A stretch of DNA of 64,000 nucleotides. Source: Burkholderiaceae bacterium. GTDB lineage: Bacteria > Pseudomonadota > Gammaproteobacteria > Burkholderiales > Burkholderiaceae_C. The stretch is from NCBI GenBank assembly GCA_024235995.1, contig JACKLI010000001.1, forward strand, positions 2,542,001 to 2,606,000, in the 5' to 3' direction. The first letter of the stretch is position 1; each line of letters begins with the position of its first letter. Below, piece by piece: positions 1-8,349 of the stretch. The notes under the pieces were generated by a model. It ran no database searches and had not been told where the DNA came from. It saw only the letters and a program-made list of their open reading frames with translations. A program made the position numbers and the translations under genes.

Positions 1-394
1 CGTCGGGTTCGGTCAACGCCATGCAGCAGTTGATTTCGCCACTGATGATCTTGGGCAGCAATTCCTTCTTCATGGCTTCGCTGCCGAAACGCGAGATGGA
101 GACCCCCCCGAAGATGGGGTTAATCATGAACAGCTGACCGACAGTGGAGCCGCCACCTGTCGCCGACAATGCCTCCACGATCAGCGTCATCTCCATCATG
201 CCCAGCCCGCTACCACCGTGCTCCTCGGGCAAGGCGACCCCCGCCAGACCCGCGTCGCAAACCGCCTTCCAGTACTCCCCGGGGAAGACTTTGTCTGCGT
301 CCTTCTTGCGCCAATACTCCAGACCGAAGCTCTCGCCAATCTGGCGTGCGGTCTCGATCATCATGCGCTGCTCGTCATTGAGTCGAAAATCCAT
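1..394 (-). CDS. acyl-CoA dehydrogenase, N-terminal part (runs off window)
   Basis: Only the first 131 codons are present; the gene continues past the left edge. The start ATG is at 394 and the protein begins MDFRLNDEQRMMIETAR, the usual N-terminal helix of acyl-CoA dehydrogenases. The segment LAGVALPEEHGGSGLGMMEM and the later CCMALTEPD (start of the FAD/substrate-binding middle domain) fit the family. It should oxidise an acyl-CoA to the 2,3-enoyl-CoA and pass electrons to ETF in the cytoplasm. It is the last gene seen of the minus-strand catabolic operon, 63 bp after the solute-receptor gene. The substrate cannot be told from this part. Confidence 0.85.
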   Translation of the reverse strand, partial: MDFRLNDEQRMMIETARQIGESFGLEYWRKKDADKVFPGEYWKAVCDAGLAGVALPEEHGGSGLGMMEMTLIVEALSATGGGSTVGQLFMINPIFGGVSISRFGSEAMKKELLPKIISGEINCCMALTEPD

Positions 395-457
395 GGTGTA
401 GGTCTCTTGAAAGGGTGAATACAGGCGATCGAATCCGGATGGCGGGCTCGCGAAGGG

Positions 458-1432
458 CTACTCGGCCTGGATACCGGCGGACTTGGCCAGCGACTGCCAG
501 CGTTCGATTTCTTCGCGCAAGAACTCCTGCGACTGTGCAGGGCTGTCGGCCACGGGCTCCAGCCCCTCCTGACTCAGCCACTTGCGCATCTCATCGGACT
601 GCAGGACGGCAACCAACTCCTTATTGAGAGCTTCCACCGTGGCCGCTGGCGTCTTGGCCGGCGCGTACATGCCATACCAGACAGAGGTATCAAAGCCGGG
701 CACACCGCTTTCGGCAACTGTAGGTAGTTGAGGCCAGAGGTCGGTGCTTTCGGCCGTCGTCACAGCCAGCGCACGTATCCTTCCTGACTCGGCGTACTTT
801 TTTGCGGTGGCCAGCGGATCTATCACCAGTTGCACCTCATTGGCCATCAGCGCGGCCAATGCGGGACTAGCGCCCTTATAGGGCACATGCGTAATAGGCG
901 CTTTGGACATGGCCTTGAAATACTCCGTGGCGAAGTGCACCGATGTCCCCAGGCCCGGGGTGCCATAGTTCACCTTACCGGGATTGGCCTTGGCATAGGC
1001 CATCAGTTCCGCCACGTTCTTGACCGGCAGATCGTTGCTCACCACGAGCGCGAACGGGCCCTTGACCACCGTGGTGACCGCGACCAGGTCTTTGGTTACG
1101 TCATAAGGCAACTTCTTCTTGATCGCCGGCTCAGTGGCGATGGCGCCGCTGTGCAACAGCAACGTGGTGCCGTCCGCATCCGCACGCACAGCGGCTTCGG
1201 TGCCGATCGCGCCGCCTGCGCCGGCCCTGTTGTCCACGATCACCTGCCGCCCGAGGCGCTCTCCGAGTTCCTGGGCGAGCTTGCGGCCGAGAATGTCGGA
1301 CGTACCGCCAGCCGAGTACGGCACGATAATGCGCATCTGCTTGTTGGCAGGAATGTTCTGCGCCTGTGCGGGCGCAGCGCCAACAGCGATGGCTGCCGCG
1401 ATCAGGGTTATGGTCTTCCGAAATGCAGTCAT
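458..1432 (-). CDS. Bug/TctC-family periplasmic solute-binding protein
   Basis: A 324-aa protein with a clear Sec signal peptide (residues 1 to about 24, cleavage after APAQA) followed by MRIIVPYSAGGTSDILGR, the hallmark start of Bug (TctC) receptors, which bind carboxylates and related small molecules in the periplasm. Length is typical. No tctA/tctB membrane genes are nearby, as for most of the many orphan Bug receptors of Burkholderiales. It lies inside the catabolic operon between the E3 gene and an acyl-CoA dehydrogenase, so it probably binds the carboxylic acid that the operon degrades. The ligand is not predictable from sequence alone. Confidence 0.93.
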   Translation of the reverse strand: MTAFRKTITLIAAAIAVGAAPAQAQNIPANKQMRIIVPYSAGGTSDILGRKLAQELGERLGRQVIVDNRAGAGGAIGTEAAVRADADGTTLLLHSGAIATEPAIKKKLPYDVTKDLVAVTTVVKGPFALVVSNDLPVKNVAELMAYAKANPGKVNYGTPGLGTSVHFATEYFKAMSKAPITHVPYKGASPALAALMANEVQLVIDPLATAKKYAESGRIRALAVTTAESTDLWPQLPTVAESGVPGFDTSVWYGMYAPAKTPAATVEALNKELVAVLQSDEMRKWLSQEGLEPVADSPAQSQEFLREEIERWQSLAKSAGIQAE

Positions 1433-1508
1433 GTTCGTCTCCTTAGTGGTTGGAAGTTGCTCGGATAATGCTCACCGTTCTTGCTGTTCAGGCCAGCTCG
1501 TCTCAGAC

Positions 1509-2915
1509 TCATATGTGCAGCGCTCGCCCGTAGGCCGCCAACACTGCTTCGTGCATGGCTTCCGATAAGGTGGGATGCGGGAAGACTGTCTCCATAAGCT
1601 CCGCTTCCGTCGCTTCCAGCGTGGCTGCCAGCGTGTAGCCATGCACCAGCTCGGTCGCCTCCGGCCCGACGAGGTGTGCGCCCAGCAGCTCGCCAGTGGC
1701 CTCGTCAAACACCGTCTTGATGAAGCCAGTCGCCTCGTCGATGGCGATGGCCTTGCCGTTGCCTTCCAAAGGGAATTTCCCGACGCGCACTTTGAAGCCC
1801 ATCTGGCGGGCCTGCGCTTGAGTCAAGCCCACGCTGGCACTTTGCGGATAGCTGTAGACGCACGAAGGAATCGGGACATGGAGCTGGGCACCTGAGCGCA
1901 GTCCAGCAATGTGCTCCACGCAAGCAATGCCTTCGTGGCTGGCCTTGTGCGCCAGCATGGGCGCCCCGGTGATATCGCCAATCGCGTAGACACCCCGCTC
2001 CGCGGTCATGCCCCAGTCGGCCACCCGGATCAGGCCCTTGTCCGTCACCACGCGGGTGTGCTCAAGCCCCAGGCCTTCGGAATTGCCGACCAAGCCTACG
2101 GCCACCAGCGCGCGTTCGGCCTTCAGATGTTGCGCTTCTCCGGCACGCTCCACTGTCAGCTGCACGCCATCGGTCAGCAACTCCCCCGCCACCAGCGTGG
2201 CCCCCGTCAGGAATTGGATGCCTTCGTGGGCCATGGCCTGCTGGGCAAAGGCGCTCACTTCCTCGTCGCTGGCGGGCAGCACGCGAGAGGCGGCCTCTAT
2301 CACGGTGACCCGCGTGCCCAAAGTGGCATAGAAGCTGGCGAATTCCATGCCGATGGCACCCGCGCCAATCACCACCAAGGACTTGGGTAGTTCCTTCGCC
2401 GACAAGGCCTCGCGGTAGCCCCAGACCCGTTCGCCGTCGAAGGGCAGCATGGGCAGCTCTCTTGCGCGGGCGCCGGTCGCAACAATGACATGCTTGGCCA
2501 GCAGCACTTGCTGCTGTCCCTTGGCGCTGGTCACCGCCACTTGCTTCTCCGGCAGCAGTGCCGCAGAGCCCATGAAGACGGTGACGCCGGCCTTCTTCAG
2601 CAGGTGCGTCACGCCCCGGTTTAGTCGCTGCGAGACCTGGCGCGAGCGCGCCACGACCTTTCCGAAGTCCACCTGCGGTTCAGACACGGTGATGCCTTGC
2701 ACTTCGGCATGGCGAATGCGGCGTACGGTGTCCGCCGAGTGCAGCAGTGCCTTGGTGGGGATGCAGCCCCAGTTCAAGCAGATGCCGCCCAGGTTTTCGC
2801 GCTCCACCAGAGCGGTGCGCAGCTTGAGTTGCGCGGCGCGCAGCGCGGCCACGTAGCCGCCGGGGCCGCCACCAATGACGACCACATCGAAGTGTTGTGC
2901 CTGCTCTGCCATCAC
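1509..2915 (-). CDS. lpdA: dihydrolipoyl dehydrogenase (E3) of the catabolic 2-oxoacid dehydrogenase
   Basis: A 468-aa FAD disulfide oxidoreductase. Seen: N-terminal FAD motif VVIGGGPGGYVAA, redox-active disulfide GGICLNWGCIPTKAL (about residues 41-55), NAD motif VVIGAGAIGMEFASFYATLG, and the catalytic FPHPTLSEAM near the C terminus. There is no N-terminal lipoyl domain, unlike the second lpd gene in this window (28954-30777), so the two are separate, specialised copies. It reoxidises dihydrolipoamide on the E2 encoded just upstream. Its ATG overlaps the E2 stop by 4 nt, indicating translational coupling. Confidence 0.95.
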   Translation of the reverse strand: MMAEQAQHFDVVVIGGGPGGYVAALRAAQLKLRTALVERENLGGICLNWGCIPTKALLHSADTVRRIRHAEVQGITVSEPQVDFGKVVARSRQVSQRLNRGVTHLLKKAGVTVFMGSAALLPEKQVAVTSAKGQQQVLLAKHVIVATGARARELPMLPFDGERVWGYREALSAKELPKSLVVIGAGAIGMEFASFYATLGTRVTVIEAASRVLPASDEEVSAFAQQAMAHEGIQFLTGATLVAGELLTDGVQLTVERAGEAQHLKAERALVAVGLVGNSEGLGLEHTRVVTDKGLIRVADWGMTAERGVYAIGDITGAPMLAHKASHEGIACVEHIAGLRSGAQLHVPIPSCVYSYPQSASVGLTQAQARQMGFKVRVGKFPLEGNGKAIAIDEATGFIKTVFDEATGELLGAHLVGPEATELVHGYTLAATLEATEAELMETVFPHPTLSEAMHEAVLAAYGRALHI

Positions 2916-4147
2916 GCCACCAGCAGACCCAAGGGTCGCGACAAGGCCTGCACCACCAGTTTCAGGAACTTCAGGCCGGTGACGCCGTCAAGCACGCGGT
3001 GATCGGCCGACAGCACCATCCCCATCTCTCGGCGAATCACGGGCTGACCGTTTTCGTCGGGACGGAACACCTCGCGGATGCTGCCCACGCCGAGAATCAT
3101 CGATTGACCGGGATTGATGATCGACGTCATGTATATCACGTCATGCATGCCCGCATTCGAGACCGTGATGGCACCGCCCTGCATGTCGGCGCTGCTCAGT
3201 CGACCCGCTTGCGCACGACTGATCAGTTCGCCGGCCTGCGCGGCGATGCCGCCGAGCGAACGCCGGCCCACGCCGCGCAACACGGGCACCAGCAAGCCCT
3301 TGTCGGTGCTCACCGCCATGCCGACGTCGGAACTGTTCAGGCTCAGGATGCCCTCGTCAGTCCACACGCAGTTGATCTCGGGCATGGCCTCCAGGGCGTG
3401 GCCCACGGCAGCGAGCACAAAGTGGTTCAGCGTCAGGCGCTGTCGGCTCTGCGACGCGTTGAGCTGGGCGCGAAGCGCCACCACGGCGCTCATCTCGGCG
3501 TCCACGGCCAAGTAGAAGTGCGGCACCTGCTGTTTGGCCGCCGTGAGGCGCTGGGCCACGTTGCGCTCCAGGCCACTCGGCGGGCGGAGTGTGCCGCTTT
3601 CGACCGGTACGGCAGCCGCTGGGGCGGCTACAGCCTGAACCAAGGCACTTGCCGTGCCTGCGGCCTCCAGCGCTTGTCCGGCTGGCATTTGCTGCTGTGC
3701 TGTTGCCAGCACATCTCTGGCTCGGATACGGCCGCGGGGGCCCGAACCCGTCACCCTGGCCAAGTCCACGCGCTGCTGCTGCGCCAGGCGGCGTGCCAGG
3801 GGCGTGACCGGTACGCGCGGGTTGTTGCTGTGCACCGGGGCAGGATGAGCCGCGATTGCCTCTGATGGCGCCGCGACGGCGCTGGCGACAGGCACGCCCT
3901 CGCCGGGCTGGCCGTCGTCCCAGTAGCCGATCACCGTGCCACACGGCAAGGTCTCACCGGTCTGCACCTTGATCTCAAGCAGGACGCCATCGGCTTCGGC
4001 ACCGATCTCGTTGGCGGCCTTCTCCGACTCGATCACGAACAGCCCCTGATCCACCTTGAACGATTCGCCAGGCTGGACCATCCACTCCACCAAGACGCCC
4101 TCGGACATGGTCAGTCCGAGCTTGGGTACCAAGAGTTCGCGGCGCAT
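2912..4147 (-). CDS. 2-oxoacid dehydrogenase E2 (dihydrolipoamide acyltransferase)
   Basis: A 411-aa E2. One lipoyl domain lies at residues 1-75 with the lipoylated lysine in VIESEKAANEI. A peripheral-subunit-binding domain follows at about 110-145 (VPVTPLARRLAQQQRVDLAR). The catalytic domain ends with the active-site motif SADHRVLDGVTG. It transfers the acyl group produced by E1 to CoA. It sits between the enoyl-CoA hydratase and E3 genes, overlapping E3 by 4 nt and starting 3 nt after the hydratase. Short, single-lipoyl E2 proteins of this shape occur in acetoin-type and branched-chain complexes; the true 2-oxoacid is unknown. Confidence 0.93.
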   Translation of the reverse strand: MRRELLVPKLGLTMSEGVLVEWMVQPGESFKVDQGLFVIESEKAANEIGAEADGVLLEIKVQTGETLPCGTVIGYWDDGQPGEGVPVASAVAAPSEAIAAHPAPVHSNNPRVPVTPLARRLAQQQRVDLARVTGSGPRGRIRARDVLATAQQQMPAGQALEAAGTASALVQAVAAPAAAVPVESGTLRPPSGLERNVAQRLTAAKQQVPHFYLAVDAEMSAVVALRAQLNASQSRQRLTLNHFVLAAVGHALEAMPEINCVWTDEGILSLNSSDVGMAVSTDKGLLVPVLRGVGRRSLGGIAAQAGELISRAQAGRLSSADMQGGAITVSNAGMHDVIYMTSIINPGQSMILGVGSIREVFRPDENGQPVIRREMGMVLSADHRVLDGVTGLKFLKLVVQALSRPLGLLVA

Positions 4148-4150
4148 GAT

Positions 4151-4939
4151 TCAGCGACCCGTGAAATTGGCCTTGCGCTTTTCGAGGAAGGCGGTGCAGC
4201 CTTCGTGCGCGTCCTGGCTGTCCAGCACCAGGCCGATCATGGCCTGCTCGTGGCCGATGGCGGCCGACAGCGGCATGTCCGCCCCGTCACGCAGCGAGCG
4301 CTTGAGCAGCTTGAGCGTTATGGGCGACTTGTCGGCGATGCGGTTGGCCAGCGTCATCGCTTCGTTCATCAGCGATGCACGTGGCACGGCGCGGTTGACC
4401 AGGCCCCATTCCACGGCTTGCTGCGCGGTGATCTGATCACCCGTGAACATCAGTTCCCTGGCGCGGCACAGGGGCACCTGGCGGATGATGCGCTGCGAGC
4501 CGCCCGCGCCGGGGAACAGGCCCAGCGTGATTTCGGGCAGTCCCAGCTTGGCTTCCTCAGCCACAAGGCGGATGTCGAGTGTCAGCAGCAGCTCGGTGCC
4601 GCCGCCCAGCGCCCAGCCGTTGATGGCACCGATGGTCGGCTTGTCGCAGACCTCGAAGCGGCGGAACACACGATGGATAACCTCGGCGAACTCCTGGTAG
4701 TGCGCCAGGCCCTGGCGGCTGTTGAGGTCGGCGATGTCGCCGCCGGCCACGAAGGCCTTCTCGCCCGCGCCGGTGATGACGATGGCGCGCACATCCGGGT
4801 GGCGCTCCAACTCGGTCAGCTTCTCTTCGAGCACGAGCAGCGTGGGCACGTTGAGCGCGTTGAGCGTCTTGGGGCGGTTGATGGTCAGAACGCCCACGGG
4901 GCCTTGGCGCTCGCAGAGGATGACGTTTTCTTCGGACAT
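4151..4939 (-). CDS. enoyl-CoA hydratase/isomerase family protein
   Basis: A 262-aa crotonase-fold protein. Visible are the oxyanion-hole segment KAFVAGGDIADL, the first catalytic glutamate in LGGGTELLLTLDIR and the second in LPEITLGLFPGAGGSQR, so it is a likely active hydratase. It should add water to a 2-enoyl-CoA made by the operon's acyl-CoA dehydrogenases. Its position is odd: it separates E1-beta from E2 of a 2-oxoacid dehydrogenase, 3 nt from E2 and 40 nt after E1-beta. That ties hydration of the CoA ester and 2-oxoacid oxidation into one pathway. Isomerase or lyase activity is also possible. Confidence 0.92.
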   Translation of the reverse strand: MSEENVILCERQGPVGVLTINRPKTLNALNVPTLLVLEEKLTELERHPDVRAIVITGAGEKAFVAGGDIADLNSRQGLAHYQEFAEVIHRVFRRFEVCDKPTIGAINGWALGGGTELLLTLDIRLVAEEAKLGLPEITLGLFPGAGGSQRIIRQVPLCRARELMFTGDQITAQQAVEWGLVNRAVPRASLMNEAMTLANRIADKSPITLKLLKRSLRDGADMPLSAAIGHEQAMIGLVLDSQDAHEGCTAFLEKRKANFTGR

Positions 4940-4979
4940 CGAGGTTTCCTTGAATCGGTTGTGAGGTGTGGCCGGACGT

Positions 4980-5960
4980 TCAGGCCAGCGTCTTGCGAAC
5001 GGCCTCGATCACCCGATCGACCGTGACCGTGTAGCCCTTTTCCAGCGAACTGGCGAACGGTGCGGGCATGAAGGGCGCAGCTACGCGCAGCACCGGGGCG
5101 TCGAGTTCGTCAAAACCTTCGTCGGCGATGGTGGCCACTATTTCCGCCCCTGCGCCGAAGGCCTGCACGGCCTCGTGCACCACCACGGCACGATGTGTCC
5201 GCGACAGCGACGCCAGTACCGTCGCCTTGTCCCACGGCTGGAGGGAACGCAGGTCCACCACTTCCACTTCCACGCCTTCCTTGCTCAGTTGGTCAGCGAC
5301 CTTGAGGCACACACTGACCGTGCCACCATAGGTGATCAAGCTCACATCCCGGCCGGCGCGCAAGATGCGGGCTTCGCCGATGCGGCCGATCTGCGCCGTG
5401 TCGACCTGGCCCTTGCTGGCGTACATGGCCTTGTGCTCAATGAACATCACCGGGTCTGGATCGGCAATGGCCGCGCGCAAAAGGCTGTAGGCATCTTGCG
5501 GGCTGGCAGGACAGACCACCTTCAGGCCGGGGACGTGGGCCAGCCAGGCTTCCAGACACTGCGAGTGCTGGGGGCCGGCGCTCAGGCCACCGCCGTGGGG
5601 CGTGCGCAGCACCATGGGCACGGAGCCCTGGCCGCCAAACATGTAGCGCGTCTTGGCCGCCTGATTGACCAATGCGTCCATCGACAAGGTGATGAAGTCC
5701 ATGAACATGATCTCAACCACCGGCTTCAGGCCGCTCAGCGCCATGCCGACTGCCGCTGAAGTGATGGACGATTCGGAGATCGGGGTGTCGATCACGCGAC
5801 CCGGCCCAAACGTGTCGAGCAGCCCGCGCGTCGCCTTGAACGAGCCGCCGGCGTGCGCCACGTCCTCGCCCATCACGACCACAGCGGGGTCCTGCTCCAT
5901 GCTGTCGCGCAGGGCCTGCGTGACAGCATTCACATATCGCATCTCAGTGGCGGTGCTCAT
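4980..5960 (-). CDS. 2-oxoacid dehydrogenase E1 component, beta subunit
   Basis: A 326-aa protein of the transketolase-like E1-beta family (acetoin/branched-chain/pyruvate type). Family segments visible include VVVMGEDVAHAGGSFKAT, IDTPISESSITSAAVGMA and GPQHSQCLEAWLAHVPGLKV. With the alpha subunit it forms the thiamine-diphosphate enzyme that decarboxylates a 2-oxoacid (or cleaves acetoin) and acylates the lipoyl group of E2. Its ATG overlaps the alpha-subunit stop by 4 nt, so the two subunits are translationally coupled. Confidence 0.94.
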   Translation of the reverse strand: MSTATEMRYVNAVTQALRDSMEQDPAVVVMGEDVAHAGGSFKATRGLLDTFGPGRVIDTPISESSITSAAVGMALSGLKPVVEIMFMDFITLSMDALVNQAAKTRYMFGGQGSVPMVLRTPHGGGLSAGPQHSQCLEAWLAHVPGLKVVCPASPQDAYSLLRAAIADPDPVMFIEHKAMYASKGQVDTAQIGRIGEARILRAGRDVSLITYGGTVSVCLKVADQLSKEGVEVEVVDLRSLQPWDKATVLASLSRTHRAVVVHEAVQAFGAGAEIVATIADEGFDELDAPVLRVAAPFMPAPFASSLEKGYTVTVDRVIEAVRKTLA

Positions 5961-6952
5961 TCACGAGCCTCCTGCATGGTTTGGGTGTAGACGTCTTGAA
6001 TGGCGCGCTCGAGCGTAGGCAGCGAGTCGGCGCGGGCAGCTTCCACAGCACGATCCACCTGCGCGGTGATCGCCTGGTCGATGGCGGTGCTGTCCACCCC
6101 CAGGGCCTGCAGCTGGGCGCGCGTGGCTGTCAGCGGGTCGTGCTCGTGCACGGACCCCAGTTCGCCAGCATCGCGGTACTTCTGAGAGTCGCCCTCGAAG
6201 TGCCCACGCACCCGGGTCGTCATGCACTCGAGCACGAAGGGACCGTTGCCTTTACGCAATTGCGCGGTGCCCTGCATGGCCGCATCAGCCACGGCCAACA
6301 CGTCGTTGCCGTTGACCTTGGCGTAGCTGGCGCCGAAGGCAGCCGCCAGTTGTTCGAGCTTGGCGGCGAATTGACGAGACGTGGGTGAAAACTCGGACCA
6401 GCCGTTGTTCTCGCACACCAGCAGCAGCGGGCACTTCCACAGGCTGGCCATGTTCAGCGTCTCGTGCAGCACGCCTTCGGCCATGGCCCCGTCACCAAAG
6501 AAGGCCACGGACACGCCGCCGGTCTTTCTCGCCTGGTGCGCCATGGCGCTGCCCAGGGCGATGGGTATGCCCGCGCCCACGATGCCGTTCGCGCCCAGGA
6601 TGCCCAAACTCAGGTCTGCCACGTGCATGGAACCACCACGGCCCTTACACAGGCCGCCCTCGCGCCCCATGATTTCCTTCATGAAGCCGTCCACATCCAT
6701 GCCGCGCGCCAGCACGTGGCCGTGGCCACGGTGGGTGGTCGCCAGCGAGTCTTGCGGCAGCAGTGCGCTGGCGACGCCTGCGGCCACGGCCTCCTGGCCG
6801 ATGCTCAGGTGAATGAAGCCCGGGACTTCACTGTTGGCGAACAGGCGGATGAGTGCCGTCTCGACCTGACGGATCAGGCTCATCGTGCGATAGAGCGCGG
6901 TGAGTCGCTCCGCCTGGGCAGCGCCCTTCTTGCTGGACTTCATGTTATTCAT
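5957..6952 (-). CDS. 2-oxoacid dehydrogenase E1 component, alpha subunit
   Basis: A TPP-dependent dehydrogenase E1-alpha of about 331 aa. The thiamine-diphosphate motif begins GDGAMAEGVLHETLN and ends with CENN about 30 residues later. The mobile-loop segment GGLCKGRGGSMHVAD is also present. I place the start at the ATG at 6952 (MNNMKSSKK); the ATG at 6943 is nearly as good and has a GGA eight to ten bases upstream. A longer in-frame reading to 7063 would overlap the MaoC gene heavily and has no family support. The start overlaps the end of the upstream MaoC gene by a few bases. The PDH-like size and motifs do not fix the substrate. Confidence 0.92.
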   Translation of the reverse strand: MNNMKSSKKGAAQAERLTALYRTMSLIRQVETALIRLFANSEVPGFIHLSIGQEAVAAGVASALLPQDSLATTHRGHGHVLARGMDVDGFMKEIMGREGGLCKGRGGSMHVADLSLGILGANGIVGAGIPIALGSAMAHQARKTGGVSVAFFGDGAMAEGVLHETLNMASLWKCPLLLVCENNGWSEFSPTSRQFAAKLEQLAAAFGASYAKVNGNDVLAVADAAMQGTAQLRKGNGPFVLECMTTRVRGHFEGDSQKYRDAGELGSVHEHDPLTATRAQLQALGVDSTAIDQAITAQVDRAVEAARADSLPTLERAIQDVYTQTMQEARE

Positions 6953-7373
6953 TCCATGCTGTTGAGGTACCGAGGTCAGACTCGGGGGTTTGAAGAACGC
7001 CAACGATGCGGTCGCCTCCGTCCTGCGCGCGAACCCAGACTTTCCACTTACCGGATATCTCACCGTCTAGCTCGCCACCGGCCGTGAGCTCGTCATTGAC
7101 GTGGACCGGCTTCACGAAACGAACGTCCAGTTGCATCGCACCCAGCATGTGGGCCGGGAAGCTCTTGCCAATGCACTGCCACATCAGGCATAGCGATATG
7201 GTTCCGTGCGCTATGGGTTGCCGCATCGGCGTCTTGGCCGCGAATTCCGCGTCCAGGTGGATGGGATTGAAATCGTTGGTCAGTTCGGCGTAGGCACGGA
7301 TGACAGCCTCCGTCACCCTCAAGCTCGTGGAACGCAATACGGGCGATACATGTGTTGACTGGTCCATGCTCAT
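6945..7373 (-). CDS. MaoC-like dehydratase (hotdog fold)
   Basis: A 142-aa MaoC-family hotdog protein. The hydratase-2 motif is visible as DFNPIHLDAEFAAKTPMRQP followed by IAHGTI, carrying the catalytic Asp and His. It would hydrate or dehydrate a CoA ester. It overlaps both neighbours by a few bases (stop TAA at 6945-6947; ATG shared with the stop of the gene at 7370). With the adjacent hotdog protein, the DUF35 protein and the thiolase-like gene it resembles the ChsH1/ChsH2/Ltp2 group of actinobacterial steroid side-chain degradation, in which hotdog hydratase and thiolase-fold aldolase act together. That parallel is inference from family membership and gene order. Confidence 0.88.
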   Translation of the reverse strand: MSMDQSTHVSPVLRSTSLRVTEAVIRAYAELTNDFNPIHLDAEFAAKTPMRQPIAHGTISLCLMWQCIGKSFPAHMLGAMQLDVRFVKPVHVNDELTAGGELDGEISGKWKVWVRAQDGGDRIVGVLQTPESDLGTSTAWNE

Positions 7374-7777
7374 GCCGCCCAGATCAAGGTGACGAGTCCA
7401 TCGAACAGCTTGCGGCCGCCATTGCCGGTGCCCGAAACCTGCAGTTCGACATAGCGCCGCTCACGGCGCATTTCCTTTCGGATGCAGACCACGATCGCGC
7501 GCATGGATTCGCCTTGGACAGGAATGCCGTGCATGCGCAGCTGCTGCTTGGCATGCACGTTGCCGGGTGGGCGAGGGACGACGACGTTGAGGTAGGCACG
7601 CATCATGTTCACCACGGCCATGCAAACACCTTCGACGGGCCCGTTGGCACCGTTTTCAGGATCACTGCCAAAAATGGCCTGCCAGCGCCGGGTTTGCGCT
7701 AGGTCGTACACCTCCACGCATTCCCCCATCAGGGCACCGGGCTGAAAGTCTTCAAACAGGATCGGGGCAGCGCTCAC
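7370..7777 (-). CDS. hotdog-fold protein, FAS1/MaoC-dehydratase N-terminal-like
   Basis: A 135-aa protein starting MSAAPILFEDFQPGALMGEC. Its size and its neighbours (a 4-nt overlap on each side with a DUF35 and a MaoC gene) indicate the partner half of a heterodimeric hydratase. Such a half carries the hotdog fold but not the catalytic Asp/His motif, and I do not see that motif here. The phrase VNMMRAYLNVVVPRP resembles the substrate-side helix of such subunits. It most likely pairs with the MaoC protein at 6945-7373. Assignment rests mainly on context; direct family recognition is moderate. Confidence 0.68.
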   Translation of the reverse strand: MSAAPILFEDFQPGALMGECVEVYDLAQTRRWQAIFGSDPENGANGPVEGVCMAVVNMMRAYLNVVVPRPPGNVHAKQQLRMHGIPVQGESMRAIVVCIRKEMRRERRYVELQVSGTGNGGRKLFDGLVTLIWAA

Positions 7778-8193
7778 GAGGCCACCTCCAGTACGGCTTC
7801 CACGACGGGCAGCACAATCCCATGCACATCCTGAAAGCCCATCCGCACGCGGGAACCGATCCCCAGCCCCTCACGGCCCTGCGGCAACGCATTCGCCATC
7901 ACGCGAAAACCTTCATCCAGGTCCACGATGGCGATCACATACGGCACCATGTCTTTGAACACGGGCAGCGGAGCGCGGTACACCGTGGTGAACGTCAACA
8001 CCGTACCGATGCGGCGCGAGACCTCCCAATCCAGGTGGCCGCTCTGGCACTGCTCGCACAGGCTGCGGGGCATCAGTTGCACGCGGCCGCAATCGGCGCA
8101 GCACTGGTAACGCAATTCGCCGGCGGCGGCGCCGTCCCAATAGGCCTGCGTCTGCGCGTTGGGTCGAGGCAAGGGGTAATTTGCAGTCGTCAT
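7774..8193 (-). CDS. DUF35 zinc-ribbon / OB-fold acyl-CoA-associated protein
   Basis: A 139-aa protein with a rubredoxin-like zinc ribbon (YQCCADCGRVQL then CEQCQSG, two CxxC pairs at about residues 28-52) followed by an OB-fold domain (GTVLTFTTVYRAP, VDLDEGFRVMANAL). DUF35 proteins act as partners of thiolase-fold enzymes; ChsH2-type proteins use this domain to bind the aldolase Ltp2. Here it lies 156 bp downstream of the thiolase-like gene and overlaps the hotdog gene by 4 nt, which supports the same partnership. It is probably not catalytic by itself. Confidence 0.9.
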   Translation of the reverse strand: MTTANYPLPRPNAQTQAYWDGAAAGELRYQCCADCGRVQLMPRSLCEQCQSGHLDWEVSRRIGTVLTFTTVYRAPLPVFKDMVPYVIAIVDLDEGFRVMANALPQGREGLGIGSRVRMGFQDVHGIVLPVVEAVLEVAS

Positions 8194-8349
8194 GTCAGTT
8201 ATTCACCGCGCCGGAGCGCAACCCGCGACGCATGAAACAGCCGAACCAGGAGACCCGCCGGGCCGGCTTTGCCGGACGGCTGGTGTCGCTCCGTTGAGGG
8301 GGATGCGGCCACACCAAGTGGGCAATCGACGGGGGTGGGCTGTTTCACT
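8194..8349. repeat. intergenic hairpin-rich element between the thiolase-like and DUF35 genes
   Basis: This 156-bp gap is the only sizeable gap inside the catabolic operon. It contains a GC-rich inverted repeat (CCGGCTTTGCCGG around 8260-8273) followed by the phrase GTGTCGCTCCGTTGAGGG, a kind of sequence I recall as a repeated intergenic element in Comamonadaceae. The text around 26440-26480 is only loosely similar. No gene is visible. It could act as an mRNA-processing or stabilising element within the operon. Confidence 0.4.
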
